64,000 nt of DNA. Source: Burkholderia sp. NRF60-BP8 (GTDB taxonomy: Bacteria > Pseudomonadota > Gammaproteobacteria > Burkholderiales > Burkholderiaceae). Under the pieces are notes generated by a model. The model made no database searches, was not told where the DNA came from, and saw nothing but the letters and a program-made list of their open reading frames with translations. The position numbers and the translations under genes were made by a program. Shown here piece after piece: positions 37,232-46,109 of the stretch. The stretch covers positions 1,488,001 through 1,552,000 of the forward strand of contig NZ_CP013373.1 in assembly GCF_001522585.2 (NCBI RefSeq). Reading direction: 5' to 3'. Position 1 is the stretch's first letter. Each line of letters begins with the position of its first letter.

Positions 37232-38818
37232 TTACCGTGCGGCCGGCACGGCGGGCGTCCGGGGCGTCCCGGACGTGCCGGCGGCGGCGACTTCCGCGGG
37301 CCGGGCAACCGCCGCCGCGGGCGCCGTGCCCGACGGGTTGGCGCCGTCGGCGGGCCGGTCGTCCGCCGGAACGTCCTTGCCCGTCTCGATCCCGCCGCCG
37401 AGCGCGGCCATCAACTGCGCGTGCGCGGCGAGGCGTTCCGCGTCGATGCGGGCGGCCGTTTCCTGCGCGCGCAGCAGTTGCTGCTGCGCGACCAGCACGT
37501 TCACGTAATCGGTCAGCCCGCGGCGGAAGCCTTCGCGCGACAGTCGATAGCTGCGATCGTTGGCCGCCACCGACCGCGCGGCGTCCTTCTTCTGCGTATC
37601 GAGCGAGCGGATCCGCACGACCTGATCGGCGATGTCCTTGAGCGCGCCGACGATCGTCTGGTTGTAGCGCTCGACCGCCTGGTCGTAGCCGGCATTCGCG
37701 GCGCCGAGCTGCGCGCGCAGCCGGCCGCCTTCGAAGATCGGCAGCGACAGCGCGGGGCCGGCCGTCCAGCCGCCGTTCATCGCGCGCAGGAAGTCGGTGA
37801 ACGGCGCGGTCACGCCGAAGCCGCCGACCGTCGCGAGCAGGTCGATGTTCGGGTAGAACGACGCTTTCGCGACGTCGATGCCGCGCGCCTGCGCGTCGAC
37901 CGTCCAGCGCGCCGCGACGACGTCGGGGCGGCGGCCGAGCAGGTCGGCCGGCAGCGCCGACGGCAGGCCGGCCGGCGCGTCGAGCGCAAGCTGCGGCCGC
38001 TTGATGGCGTCGCCGGCGCCCGGGCCCTTGCCGGCGAGGGCGGCGAGCTGGTGGCGCGCGAGCTGGATCGCTTCTTCGTAGCTGTCGATCTGGCGCTCGT
38101 AGTCGGGCAGCGTCGATTCCGCCTGGCTCACGTCGAGCTGCGTGCCGAGGCCGGCCTGCAGCCGCTTGCGTGCGAGATCGGCGAGCGCGCGCTGGCGTTC
38201 GAAGGTTTCGTGCGCGAGATCGAGCAGCGCGTAGTTCATCGACAGGCCGACATACGCGCGTACGACGTTGACCTCGAGTTCGAGCTTCGCCGCCCGTGCG
38301 TCGGCGGCGCTCGCGTGCGCGGTGTCGAGCGCGCGCTCGGTCGCGTTCTTGTCCTTGCCCCACAGATCGAGGTGGTACGACAGGCCGAGCATGCCGGTGT
38401 TGTTCCAGGTGTCGGCGTTCGCGAGCGGGCCCGGGCCGTAGTACACGTTGTCCGGCCAGTGCTCGCGCATCAGCGACAGGTTGCCGTTGATCTGCGGCAG
38501 TTCGGCCGAACGCGCGACGCGCGCCATCGCCTGCGCTTCGCGCACGCGGGCCTCGGCGGCCGCGAGGGTCGGGTTGCCGGCCTGGGCGGCGGCGATCCAC
38601 GCATCGAGTTGCGGATCGCGGTACGCGCGCCACCAGTCCGCGGCGGGCCAGCCCGCGTCGCGGTCGGCCGCGCGGATCGCCGCGCCGGCATCGAGCGCGT
38701 TCGCGTCGATACGGGTGGACTGGGTTTTGTTGTCGCCCATGCTCGCGCAACCGGCCATTATTAATGAGACTGCAAGAACCGCCAGTGCGAGCGTCCCTTT
38801 TGTCGCCGGAGACTGCAC
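37232..38818 (-). CDS. NodT-family outer-membrane efflux lipoprotein
   Basis: A TolC-like outer-membrane channel of about 528 residues. The signal peptide ends in the lipobox LIMAGCASM. OEP repeats at about 70-260 and 290-480 include TLAAAEARVREAQAMARVAR and LGLSYHLDLWGKDKN. I choose the GTG at 38818 because AGGGAGA lies about 7 nt upstream and the signal peptide begins there; the reading can extend to ATG 38899. The C-terminal 50 residues are Pro/Ala-rich low complexity. It is the first gene of the efflux operon, divergent from a LysR gene. Confidence 0.88.
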   Translation of the reverse strand: MQSPATKGTLALAVLAVSLIMAGCASMGDNKTQSTRIDANALDAGAAIRAADRDAGWPAADWWRAYRDPQLDAWIAAAQAGNPTLAAAEARVREAQAMARVARSAELPQINGNLSLMREHWPDNVYYGPGPLANADTWNNTGMLGLSYHLDLWGKDKNATERALDTAHASAADARAAKLELEVNVVRAYVGLSMNYALLDLAHETFERQRALADLARKRLQAGLGTQLDVSQAESTLPDYERQIDSYEEAIQLARHQLAALAGKGPGAGDAIKRPQLALDAPAGLPSALPADLLGRRPDVVAARWTVDAQARGIDVAKASFYPNIDLLATVGGFGVTAPFTDFLRAMNGGWTAGPALSLPIFEGGRLRAQLGAANAGYDQAVERYNQTIVGALKDIADQVVRIRSLDTQKKDAARSVAANDRSYRLSREGFRRGLTDYVNVLVAQQQLLRAQETAARIDAERLAAHAQLMAALGGGIETGKDVPADDRPADGANPSGTAPAAAVARPAEVAAAGTSGTPRTPAVPAAR

Positions 38819-38864
38819 GATTTTCTCCCTTTCGGATATAGATGAGTCGGAAGCGATTATATTT

Positions 38865-38880
38865 TTCAGCGATTCCTGAA
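38865..38880. promoter_or_regulatory. inverted repeat in the efflux/LysR divergent region
   Basis: TTCAG-N6-CTGAA lies in the AT-rich divergent gap between the efflux operon and its LysR regulator. It is a plausible regulator-binding site. Its half-sites equal those of the palindrome in front of the other LysR gene (15844-15857). Confidence 0.4.
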
Positions 38881-38975
38881 TATACGGACAACGGTGCAAG
38901 TCATTTTTACGAATCTTGAGATAATATTTGTTGGGCCCTGTGCAACAATCCCTCCGGATTCACAGGGGTAACAGG

Positions 38976-39917
38976 ATGGATACGCTACAAAACATGCGGG
39001 TATTCGTCCGCGTGGTCGACGCGGGCAGCTTTACCGCGGCCGCCCAGCAGATGAATTCGACCACCGCCTACGCGTCGCGCGCGGTCTCGGATCTCGAGGC
39101 ACACCTGCGCACGCGTCTCCTGAACCGCACGACGCGCCGGATCGCGCTGACCGAAGCCGGCGAGCGCTATCTGCAACGCTGCGAACAGATCCTCGCGTAC
39201 GTCGACCAGGCCGAAGCCGAGGCGGGCGACGCGCATGCGCGCCCGTCCGGCAAGCTGAAGGTCCATTGCTTCACGAGCCTCGGCCAGCACTATCTGGTGC
39301 CGGCCATCGCGCGCTACCGCGAGCGCTACCCGGACGTGCACGTCGAGCTGACGCTCGCGCAGCGCATGCCCGACCTGCTCGACGAGGGGTACGACGTCGC
39401 GATCGTCGTCGGCCGCGATCTGCCCGATTCGGGGCTCGTGTCGCAGCGGCTCGGCGAGAGCTATAGCGTCGTGTGTGCATCGCCGGGCTACGTCGAGTCG
39501 CACGGCGTGCCGCAGCGGCCGGCCGATCTCGCGCAGCACGTGTGCCTCGGGATGGTCGCGCCGGGCTTTCACTTCGACGAATGGGCGCTGGCGGGGCCGA
39601 ACGGCGACGAGGTCGTGTCGATCACGGCGCCGCCGTTCCGCGTGAACGTCGCCGAGGCGCTCGCGGTGGCCGTGCGGGAGGGGATGGGCGTCGGCGGGTT
39701 GCCGGTCTATTCGGCAATCGGCTGGCTGCGCAGCGGGCACATCGTGCGCGTGATGCCCGAGTACCGGTCGCACGTGATGAACATCTACGCGCTGTATCCG
39801 TCGCGCCAGTACCTCGACGCGAAAATCCGGACCTGGGTCGATTTCCTGCGCGAGGAATTGCCGCTCACGCTCGAAGCCGACGAAGCCGCGCTCGAACAGT
39901 ACACGCGTGCGACATGA
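38976..39917 (+). CDS. LysR-family transcriptional regulator of the efflux operon
   Basis: A 313-residue LysR-type regulator. The helix-turn-helix is at about 5-65 ([25 protein letters not shown]) and the effector domain at about 95-300. Starts at 38976 (MDTLQNMRVFVRVVD) and, less likely, 38928 are possible; the first has AGG spacing and family fit. Divergence from an AaeB-like pump resembles the AaeR-aaeXAB arrangement of enterobacteria, so an aromatic-acid inducer is a fair guess. Confidence 0.9.
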   Translation: MDTLQNMRVFVRVVDAGSFTAAAQQMNSTTAYASRAVSDLEAHLRTRLLNRTTRRIALTEAGERYLQRCEQILAYVDQAEAEAGDAHARPSGKLKVHCFTSLGQHYLVPAIARYRERYPDVHVELTLAQRMPDLLDEGYDVAIVVGRDLPDSGLVSQRLGESYSVVCASPGYVESHGVPQRPADLAQHVCLGMVAPGFHFDEWALAGPNGDEVVSITAPPFRVNVAEALAVAVREGMGVGGLPVYSAIGWLRSGHIVRVMPEYRSHVMNIYALYPSRQYLDAKIRTWVDFLREELPLTLEADEAALEQYTRAT

Positions 39918-40034
39918 CCGCGCAGTCGACCGCAATCTGACGAGATTTGTCCTTCACGCAACATTTTTTTACGAACGTGTGTCGGACAGTTTGATACTGT
40001 TGAAGTTAACGAGATACACCACACCGGAGTAGCG

Positions 40035-40187
40035 ATGGATACGCACCTGATGATCGGCCTTGGCGTCCTGCTGGGCGCGGCTGCCGCCGCGGCGGCGACC
40101 CGCGACCTGCTGCGTGCGATGAAGGCGAAGGCGCAGATGAAGCCCGTGCCGGTCCGCGTGCGCCAGCCGCGCCGCCCCGGCGGCTGA
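40035..40187 (+). CDS. small 50-residue protein with one hydrophobic helix
   Basis: The reading begins MDTHLMIGLGVLLGAAAAAA, continues through TRDLLRAMKAKAQ and ends in a basic Pro/Arg tail (QPRRPGG). The first 20 residues form a likely membrane helix; the rest is positively charged and would face the cytoplasm. GGAG lies about 7 nt before the ATG. I do not recognise a family. It stands alone between a LysR gene and a convergent phosphoesterase gene, preceded by an AT-rich stretch (39940-40020) that could hold a promoter. Confidence 0.55.
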   Translation: MDTHLMIGLGVLLGAAAAAAATRDLLRAMKAKAQMKPVPVRVRQPRRPGG

Positions 40188-40214
40188 TCCTGCCGTCGCG
40201 CCTCAGGGCGGGAA

Positions 40215-40231
40215 GGCCGCGCCACGCGGCC
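40215..40231. terminator. short bidirectional hairpin
   Basis: GGCCGCG and CGCGGCC form a perfect 7-bp stem with a 3-nt loop between the convergent small gene and phosphoesterase gene. No T-run is present. Confidence 0.4.
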
Positions 40232-40244
40232 GTCCGGCCGGCCC

Positions 40245-41075
40245 TCAGTCGAGTTCGACGACCTTGTCCCACGCGAACGCGGGGTTTTCCCATTCGCCGG
40301 TGCGCCGGTGAAGGTAGCCGCGCGGATTGCACACCACGCGCGTGCCGCCGTCCGCAACGTAGTCGAATGACGTATGCGTGTGGCCGTGCAGCCACAGATC
40401 CACCGGCGGCCGCACCAGTTCGGCCATGTCCGTGACGAACCCCGCCGACGCCAGATCTTCCGCATAGCGTTCCGCCAGCGAGCGGCGGTGCGGCGCATGA
40501 TGGGTGACGACGATCGTCCTGCCCGCGAACGGCGCCGCCAGCTGCGCTTCCAGCCATGCACGGCCCTGCCGGTGCAGCGCGATCGCGTCGGCCGGCGCGA
40601 AATCCCGTTCCGGCGCCTCTGCCGTCGCATGCACCGCCGCGTCGTGCGGCCAGGTCACCTGGATCAATCCCTTGAAATCGAGCATCACGCGCAGGCCGGC
40701 GTCGGTCGCGCGCGCGACGCTGGCTTCGTCCCGGCCGAACAGCGAAAAATCGGTCCAGAGCGTCGTGCCCAGCACGCGGAAGCGTTGGGCGGGATCGACG
40801 TAGACGCCGTTGTTCAGGTAATGCACGTTGTCGAGCGCGTGCGCCGCGTCGCACATCGCCGTCTCCAGCGCGCCGAATTCCCCGTCGTAGTACTCGTGGT
40901 TGCCCGGTACGTAGATCACCGGCACCGCCGGGTCGAACGTTTCGGCGGCCCAGCGCAGGCCCTCCGCGTGATTGTGGATGTCGCCGGCCAGCACGACGAG
41001 ATCGGCGTCTGCATACGGGATCGCGTCGGGCAGGTTGCTTTCGAGATGCAGGTCGGACAGGACGCGGACTTTCAC
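40245..41075 (-). CDS. calcineurin-like metallophosphoesterase
   Basis: A 276-residue phosphoesterase with the ordered metal-binding motifs SDLHLE, LAGDIHNH, GNHEYYDG, THHAPH and GHTHTSFD. The GTG at 41075 is chosen because GGAGCG lies 6 nt upstream and the first motif follows directly (MKVRVLSDLHLE). Substrate is unknown; the family includes nucleases and nucleotide phosphatases. It is 25 bp downstream of the FAD-oxidase gene and may be co-transcribed with it. Confidence 0.88.
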   Translation of the reverse strand: MKVRVLSDLHLESNLPDAIPYADADLVVLAGDIHNHAEGLRWAAETFDPAVPVIYVPGNHEYYDGEFGALETAMCDAAHALDNVHYLNNGVYVDPAQRFRVLGTTLWTDFSLFGRDEASVARATDAGLRVMLDFKGLIQVTWPHDAAVHATAEAPERDFAPADAIALHRQGRAWLEAQLAAPFAGRTIVVTHHAPHRRSLAERYAEDLASAGFVTDMAELVRPPVDLWLHGHTHTSFDYVADGGTRVVCNPRGYLHRRTGEWENPAFAWDKVVELD

Positions 41076-41100
41076 GGGATTCGCTCCGGAGCAGGCGGCT

Positions 41101-42522
41101 TCAGCGCAGGACCTTGCCGGGATTCATCAGGCCGCGCGGATCGAGCGCGGTCTTCAGCGTGCGCATCAGCGTCGTTTCGACCGGCGACTTGTAGCGCTGC
41201 GCGTCGTCGATCTTCAACTGGCCGATGCCGTGCTCCGCGCTGATCGTGCCGTGGTGGCGGTGCACGTTGTCGTAGACGATCCGGTTGATCGGCGCCTGGA
41301 ATGCGGCGAGGAACGCCTTCGCATCGCCGCCTTCGGGCATCTGCACGTTGTAGTGCAGGTTGCCGTCGCCGAGGTGACCGAACGTCACCATGCGCGCGCC
41401 CGGCGCGGCCTGCTGGATCGCTGCGTCGGTCTCGTCGATGAAGCGGGCGATCGACGAGATCGGCACCGCGATGTCGTGCTTGATGTTGAGCCCTTCGTCG
41501 GCCTGCGCGAGCGGGATGTGCTCGCGCAGGTCCCAGAACGCACGCGATTGCGCGAGGTTCTCCGCGACCACCGCATCGACCACGAGCCCGGCCTCGAACG
41601 CTTCTTCCATCAGCTTCTCGAACAGCGCGCGCGCATGCGCTTCGCTTTCGTTGTCGGACAGCTCCAGCAGCACCGTTTGCGCATGGGTCTGCGCGAACGG
41701 GTAACGCAGTTGCGGATAGTGCTTGCCGACCAGCTGCATACAGAAATCCGACATCAGCTCGAAGCCGGTCAACAGCGGCCCGGCCGCCCGCTGCGCCAGC
41801 GCGAGGAAATCGAGCGCCGCATGCGGCGATTCGAGCGCGGCCAGCGCCGTGACCTGTGCCGCCGGCAGCGGATGCAGCTTCATCACCGCCGCCGTGATGA
41901 TGCCGAGCGTGCCTTCGGCGCCGATGAACAGGTCGCGCAGGTCGTAGCCCGTGTTGTCCTTGCGCAGTCCGCGCAGCCCGTCCCAGATCTCGCCCTGCGG
42001 CGTCACGACCTCGAGCCCGAGGCACAGCTCGCGCGCATTGCCGTAGCGCAGCACCGCGGTGCCGCCCGCATTGGTCGACAGGTTGCCGCCGATCGTGCAG
42101 CTGCCTTCCGCCGCGAGGCTCAGCGCGAACAGCCGGCCGCCTTCGCGGGCGCGCGCCTGCACGTCGGCGAGGATCACGCCGGCCTCGACGGTGATCGTGT
42201 TGTTGTGCGGATCGAGTGCGCGCACGCGGTTCAGGCGCGCGACGCTCAGCACGGCCTGGCTGCCGCTCGCATCGGGCGTCGCGCCGCCGGCGAGGCCCGT
42301 ATTGCCGCCTTGCGGCACGAGCGCGACGCCGTGCGCGTTGGCGAGCTTCACGAGCGCGGCGACTTCGGCCGTGTTCGCGGGTTTCAGCACCGCGCATGCC
42401 GCGCCCTTGTAGCGGCGGCGCCAGTCGGTCAGGAACGGTTCGGTATCGTGCGGATCGGTCAGCACGTGGTCGGCGCCGATCGCGTCGCGGCACGCGGAAA
42501 CGAAAGCTTCGGAGGACATCAT
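41101..42522 (-). CDS. FAD-linked oxidase (GlcD / D-lactate / D-2-hydroxyglutarate dehydrogenase family)
   Basis: A 473-residue flavoenzyme of the VAO/PCMH family that oxidises 2-hydroxy acids. The FAD-binding domain is at about 40-215 with VPQGGNTGLAGGATP and the nucleotide-contact segment GSCTIGGNLSTNAGGTAVLRYG. The C-terminal domain ends in HHGTISAEHGIGQLK and LDPRGLMNPGKVL, with the metal/substrate His residues. Three start codons occur in a row (GTG, ATG, ATG at 42525-42517); I give the first ATG. Without glcE/glcF partners nearby, a stand-alone D-2-hydroxyacid dehydrogenase is more likely than glycolate oxidase. Confidence 0.88.
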   Translation of the reverse strand: MMSSEAFVSACRDAIGADHVLTDPHDTEPFLTDWRRRYKGAACAVLKPANTAEVAALVKLANAHGVALVPQGGNTGLAGGATPDASGSQAVLSVARLNRVRALDPHNNTITVEAGVILADVQARAREGGRLFALSLAAEGSCTIGGNLSTNAGGTAVLRYGNARELCLGLEVVTPQGEIWDGLRGLRKDNTGYDLRDLFIGAEGTLGIITAAVMKLHPLPAAQVTALAALESPHAALDFLALAQRAAGPLLTGFELMSDFCMQLVGKHYPQLRYPFAQTHAQTVLLELSDNESEAHARALFEKLMEEAFEAGLVVDAVVAENLAQSRAFWDLREHIPLAQADEGLNIKHDIAVPISSIARFIDETDAAIQQAAPGARMVTFGHLGDGNLHYNVQMPEGGDAKAFLAAFQAPINRIVYDNVHRHHGTISAEHGIGQLKIDDAQRYKSPVETTLMRTLKTALDPRGLMNPGKVLR

Positions 42523-42540
42523 CACCTTGTCGCGTAAGGG

Positions 42541-43616
<1,076 letters not shown>

Positions 43617-43692
43617 CTATTATAGGGGCTGAAGCCGTCGCGCAGCGCGGCGGCGCGCCGTGACGCGCACAGCATCAAGAAGGAGAAGCCGT

Positions 43693-45021
43693 TTGCCGAA
43701 GTTGAGCGTCGATCTCGTCACCATCAAGCGCCTCGCGCAGTTCGCGGCCCGGCGCAGCGCCGAGGATCGCATCCCGCAAGTGGCGGGCAGCCTGACCTTC
43801 ACGACGATGCTGTCGCTCGTGCCGCTGCTGACGGTCGCGTTCGCGTTGTTCACCGCGTTCCCGATGTTCGCGTCGTTCCAGATCTCGCTGCAGGGGTTCC
43901 TCGCGGATCACCTGATGCCCGCGCAGTTCAACATCCAGATCTTCAAGTACCTGAACCAGTTCGCGTCGAAGGCCAAGGGGCTGACGACGGCCGGCCTGAT
44001 CGTGCTCGTCGTCACGTCGGTGATGACCATGATGACGATCGAATCGGCGTTCAACCTGATCTGGCGCGTGCGCAAGCCCAGGCCGTTCGCGCAGCGCGTG
44101 CTCGCGTACTGGGCGCTGATCACGCTCGGGCCGTTGCTGTTCGGCGTGAGCCTGTCGATCTCGTCGTACCTGTTCACGCAGTCGCTCGCGTTCACCGGCG
44201 CGGGGCCGTCCACGTCGATCGTCGAGTGGCTGCTCGCACTTGCGTCGCTGCCGTTGACGGTGCTCGCATTCACGTTGCTGTACGTGTACCTGCCGAACTG
44301 CGCGGTCGCATGGCGCGACGCGGTGATCGGCGGCCTGTTCGCGGCCATCGCGTTCGAACTCGCGAAGCGCGGCTTCGGCTACTACGTCCGGCGCATTCCG
44401 ACCTATACGGCCGTCTATGGCGCGTTCGCGGCGCTGCCGGTGTTCCTGCTGTGGGTGTATTTGAGCTGGTTCATCGCGCTGCTCGGCGCGATGGTCGCGT
44501 CGGCGCTGCCCGCGATTCGTGTCGGCCAATTCCACCGCATCCACTATCCGGGCAGCGACCTGCTCGACGCGCTCGAGCTGCTCGCGCGGCTGGCCGACGC
44601 GCGCGCGGCCGGCAAGCGCGGCCACACGGCGATCCGGCTCGCGACGATGCTGCGCTGCGACATGGAAACCGCGCAGCGGCTGCTGACGACGATGGAGGAG
44701 CGGGAATGGGTGGCGCGGCTCGACGGCGACGGCGAGGCCACGCCGCGCTACATCCTGCTCGCGAACCCGGAACAGTTGACGCTCGCGCAGCTGTTCGACG
44801 TGCTGGTGATCGATCGCACGGAGCTGACCTACCAGCTCCAGCGGCGCCGCAGCCACGTCGACGGCGCGGCGCTGCTCGCGGTGCTGTCGAGCGACCGGTT
44901 CGACGTGACGCTCGCGTCGCTGATCGCCGCGCACCGGCTCGCGGGCGCGGAGCCGGCCGGCGGCGCCGGTGCGGCGCCGGGCGTGGCCGATCCGCACGCG
45001 CGGCCGCCGCGGCCTGCCTGA
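43693..45021 (+). CDS. YihY/BrkB-family inner-membrane protein
   Basis: A 442-residue protein. The N-terminal 290 residues are the YihY/virulence-factor-BrkB membrane domain, with about six helices and signature SLTFTTMLSLVPLLTVAFAL; YYVRRIPTYTAVYGAFAALP is also present. The C-terminal 150 residues are a soluble extension with a winged-helix-like look (HTAIRLATMLRCDMETAQRL). It was once called ribonuclease BN, a name now abandoned. I choose the TTG start at 43693 because AGGAG lies 7 nt upstream; an in-frame GTG at 43660 would add 11 basic residues. Confidence 0.85.
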   Translation: MPKLSVDLVTIKRLAQFAARRSAEDRIPQVAGSLTFTTMLSLVPLLTVAFALFTAFPMFASFQISLQGFLADHLMPAQFNIQIFKYLNQFASKAKGLTTAGLIVLVVTSVMTMMTIESAFNLIWRVRKPRPFAQRVLAYWALITLGPLLFGVSLSISSYLFTQSLAFTGAGPSTSIVEWLLALASLPLTVLAFTLLYVYLPNCAVAWRDAVIGGLFAAIAFELAKRGFGYYVRRIPTYTAVYGAFAALPVFLLWVYLSWFIALLGAMVASALPAIRVGQFHRIHYPGSDLLDALELLARLADARAAGKRGHTAIRLATMLRCDMETAQRLLTTMEEREWVARLDGDGEATPRYILLANPEQLTLAQLFDVLVIDRTELTYQLQRRRSHVDGAALLAVLSSDRFDVTLASLIAAHRLAGAEPAGGAGAAPGVADPHARPPRPA

Positions 45022-45036
45022 CGGCGGGCCCGGCGG

Positions 45037-45354
45037 TTACAGCGGGATCTTGCCGGTGCAAATGTCCTTGAACATCACCCAGTCGCCCATCAGGCTGTAG
45101 ACGGGGTGCCGGAACGTGGCCGGGCGGTTCTTCTCGAAGAAGAAGTGTCCGACCCACGCGAACCCGTAGCCGCAGACGATCGCCGCCGGCAGCCACAGCC
45201 AGTAGCCGGTCGCGACCGCCATCGCGACGCAGCCGATCACGCCGAGCGAGCCGATGAAGTGCAGCCGCCGCGACGTCAGGTTCTGGTGCTCGTTCAGGTA
45301 ATACGGGTAGAAGTCAGCGAAGCTGGCGAATTGCTCCGTATGCGTATGCGCCAT
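45037..45354 (-). CDS. DUF962 / Mpo1-like protein
   Basis: A 105-residue membrane protein with the DUF962 pattern. It has FYPYYLNEHQNLTSRRLHFI (conserved His residues), two or three short hydrophobic helices (GVIGCVAMAVATGYWLWLPA), then WVGHFFFEKNRPATFRHPVY. The yeast homologue Mpo1 is an iron-dependent dioxygenase in fatty-acid alpha-oxidation; whether that applies here is unknown. It converges on the YihY-family gene with a 15-bp gap. Confidence 0.85.
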   Translation of the reverse strand: MAHTHTEQFASFADFYPYYLNEHQNLTSRRLHFIGSLGVIGCVAMAVATGYWLWLPAAIVCGYGFAWVGHFFFEKNRPATFRHPVYSLMGDWVMFKDICTGKIPL

Positions 45355-45511
45355 GGCCGTCTCCTCGGGCCGCCGTTCATGGGCTCATTGTGCGGCCGGC
45401 TGCCCGCGTCCGCAAGCGGCGACGGCCCGCCGCGCCGGCCCGTGCTTTCCTTTTGACAGGCTTTCCGATAGGATCGAAAGAGATTTTGCATTCAAGCATG
45501 AGGGGACTACG

Positions 45512-45967
45512 ATGCGCGTCAGCGATATTCTGAAAGTGAAGGGCAACACGCTGTTTACCGTGACGCCCGATAAGCCGCTGCGCGAAGCGGTCGATACGAT
45601 GGCTGAACACGACATCGGTTCGCTCGTCGTGATGGAGTACGGCGATCTCGTCGGGATGCTGACGTTTCGCGAGATCATCCTGCGCCTGCGCGAAAACGGC
45701 GGCGCGATCGGCGACGTGCAGGTGCGCAAGGTGATGGACGAGCCGCTCACGTGCACGCCGGAAACCGACGTCAACGAAGTGCGTCGGATGATGCTCGAGC
45801 GTCACGCACGCTACATGCCGGTGCTCGACAAGAAGGTGCTGATGGGCGTCATTTCGTTCTACGACGTCGCGAAGACGGTCGTCGAGGCGCAGAGCTTCGA
45901 GAACCGGATGCTGAAGGCGTACATCCGCGACTGGCCGGAATCGGAAGCCGAAGCGCACAAGCCGTGA
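45512..45967 (+). CDS. CBS-domain pair protein
   Basis: A 151-residue protein made almost wholly of two CBS domains (about 8-62 and 75-132; VTPDKPLREAVDTMAEHDIG, DVNEVRRMMLERHARYMPV). These usually bind adenine nucleotides and act as energy sensors. The ATG at 45512 follows GAGGGGA; the reading could extend to 45353 but without support. It is followed by a strong terminator, so it is monocistronic or the end of a unit. Its partner is unknown. Confidence 0.88.
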   Translation: MRVSDILKVKGNTLFTVTPDKPLREAVDTMAEHDIGSLVVMEYGDLVGMLTFREIILRLRENGGAIGDVQVRKVMDEPLTCTPETDVNEVRRMMLERHARYMPVLDKKVLMGVISFYDVAKTVVEAQSFENRMLKAYIRDWPESEAEAHKP

Positions 45968-46017
45968 ATTCCGCCGCGCCCGGCACTTCGATGCATGGGC
46001 GCCGCCATCCGGCATGC

Positions 46018-46051
46018 GGCGGCGCAGGTTTGTCCTGCGCCGCCTTTTTTT
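46018..46051 (+). terminator. rho-independent terminator after the CBS gene
   Basis: A perfect 11-bp stem (GGCGGCGCAGG / CCTGCGCCGCC) with a 5-nt loop is followed by seven T residues. This is one of the few textbook terminators in the window. Confidence 0.9.
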
Positions 46052-46109
46052 CAACGACAACAACACGAGGCCCGCGCAGCTTCGCCCAGACGATGCGCGC
46101 GTATTCCGC

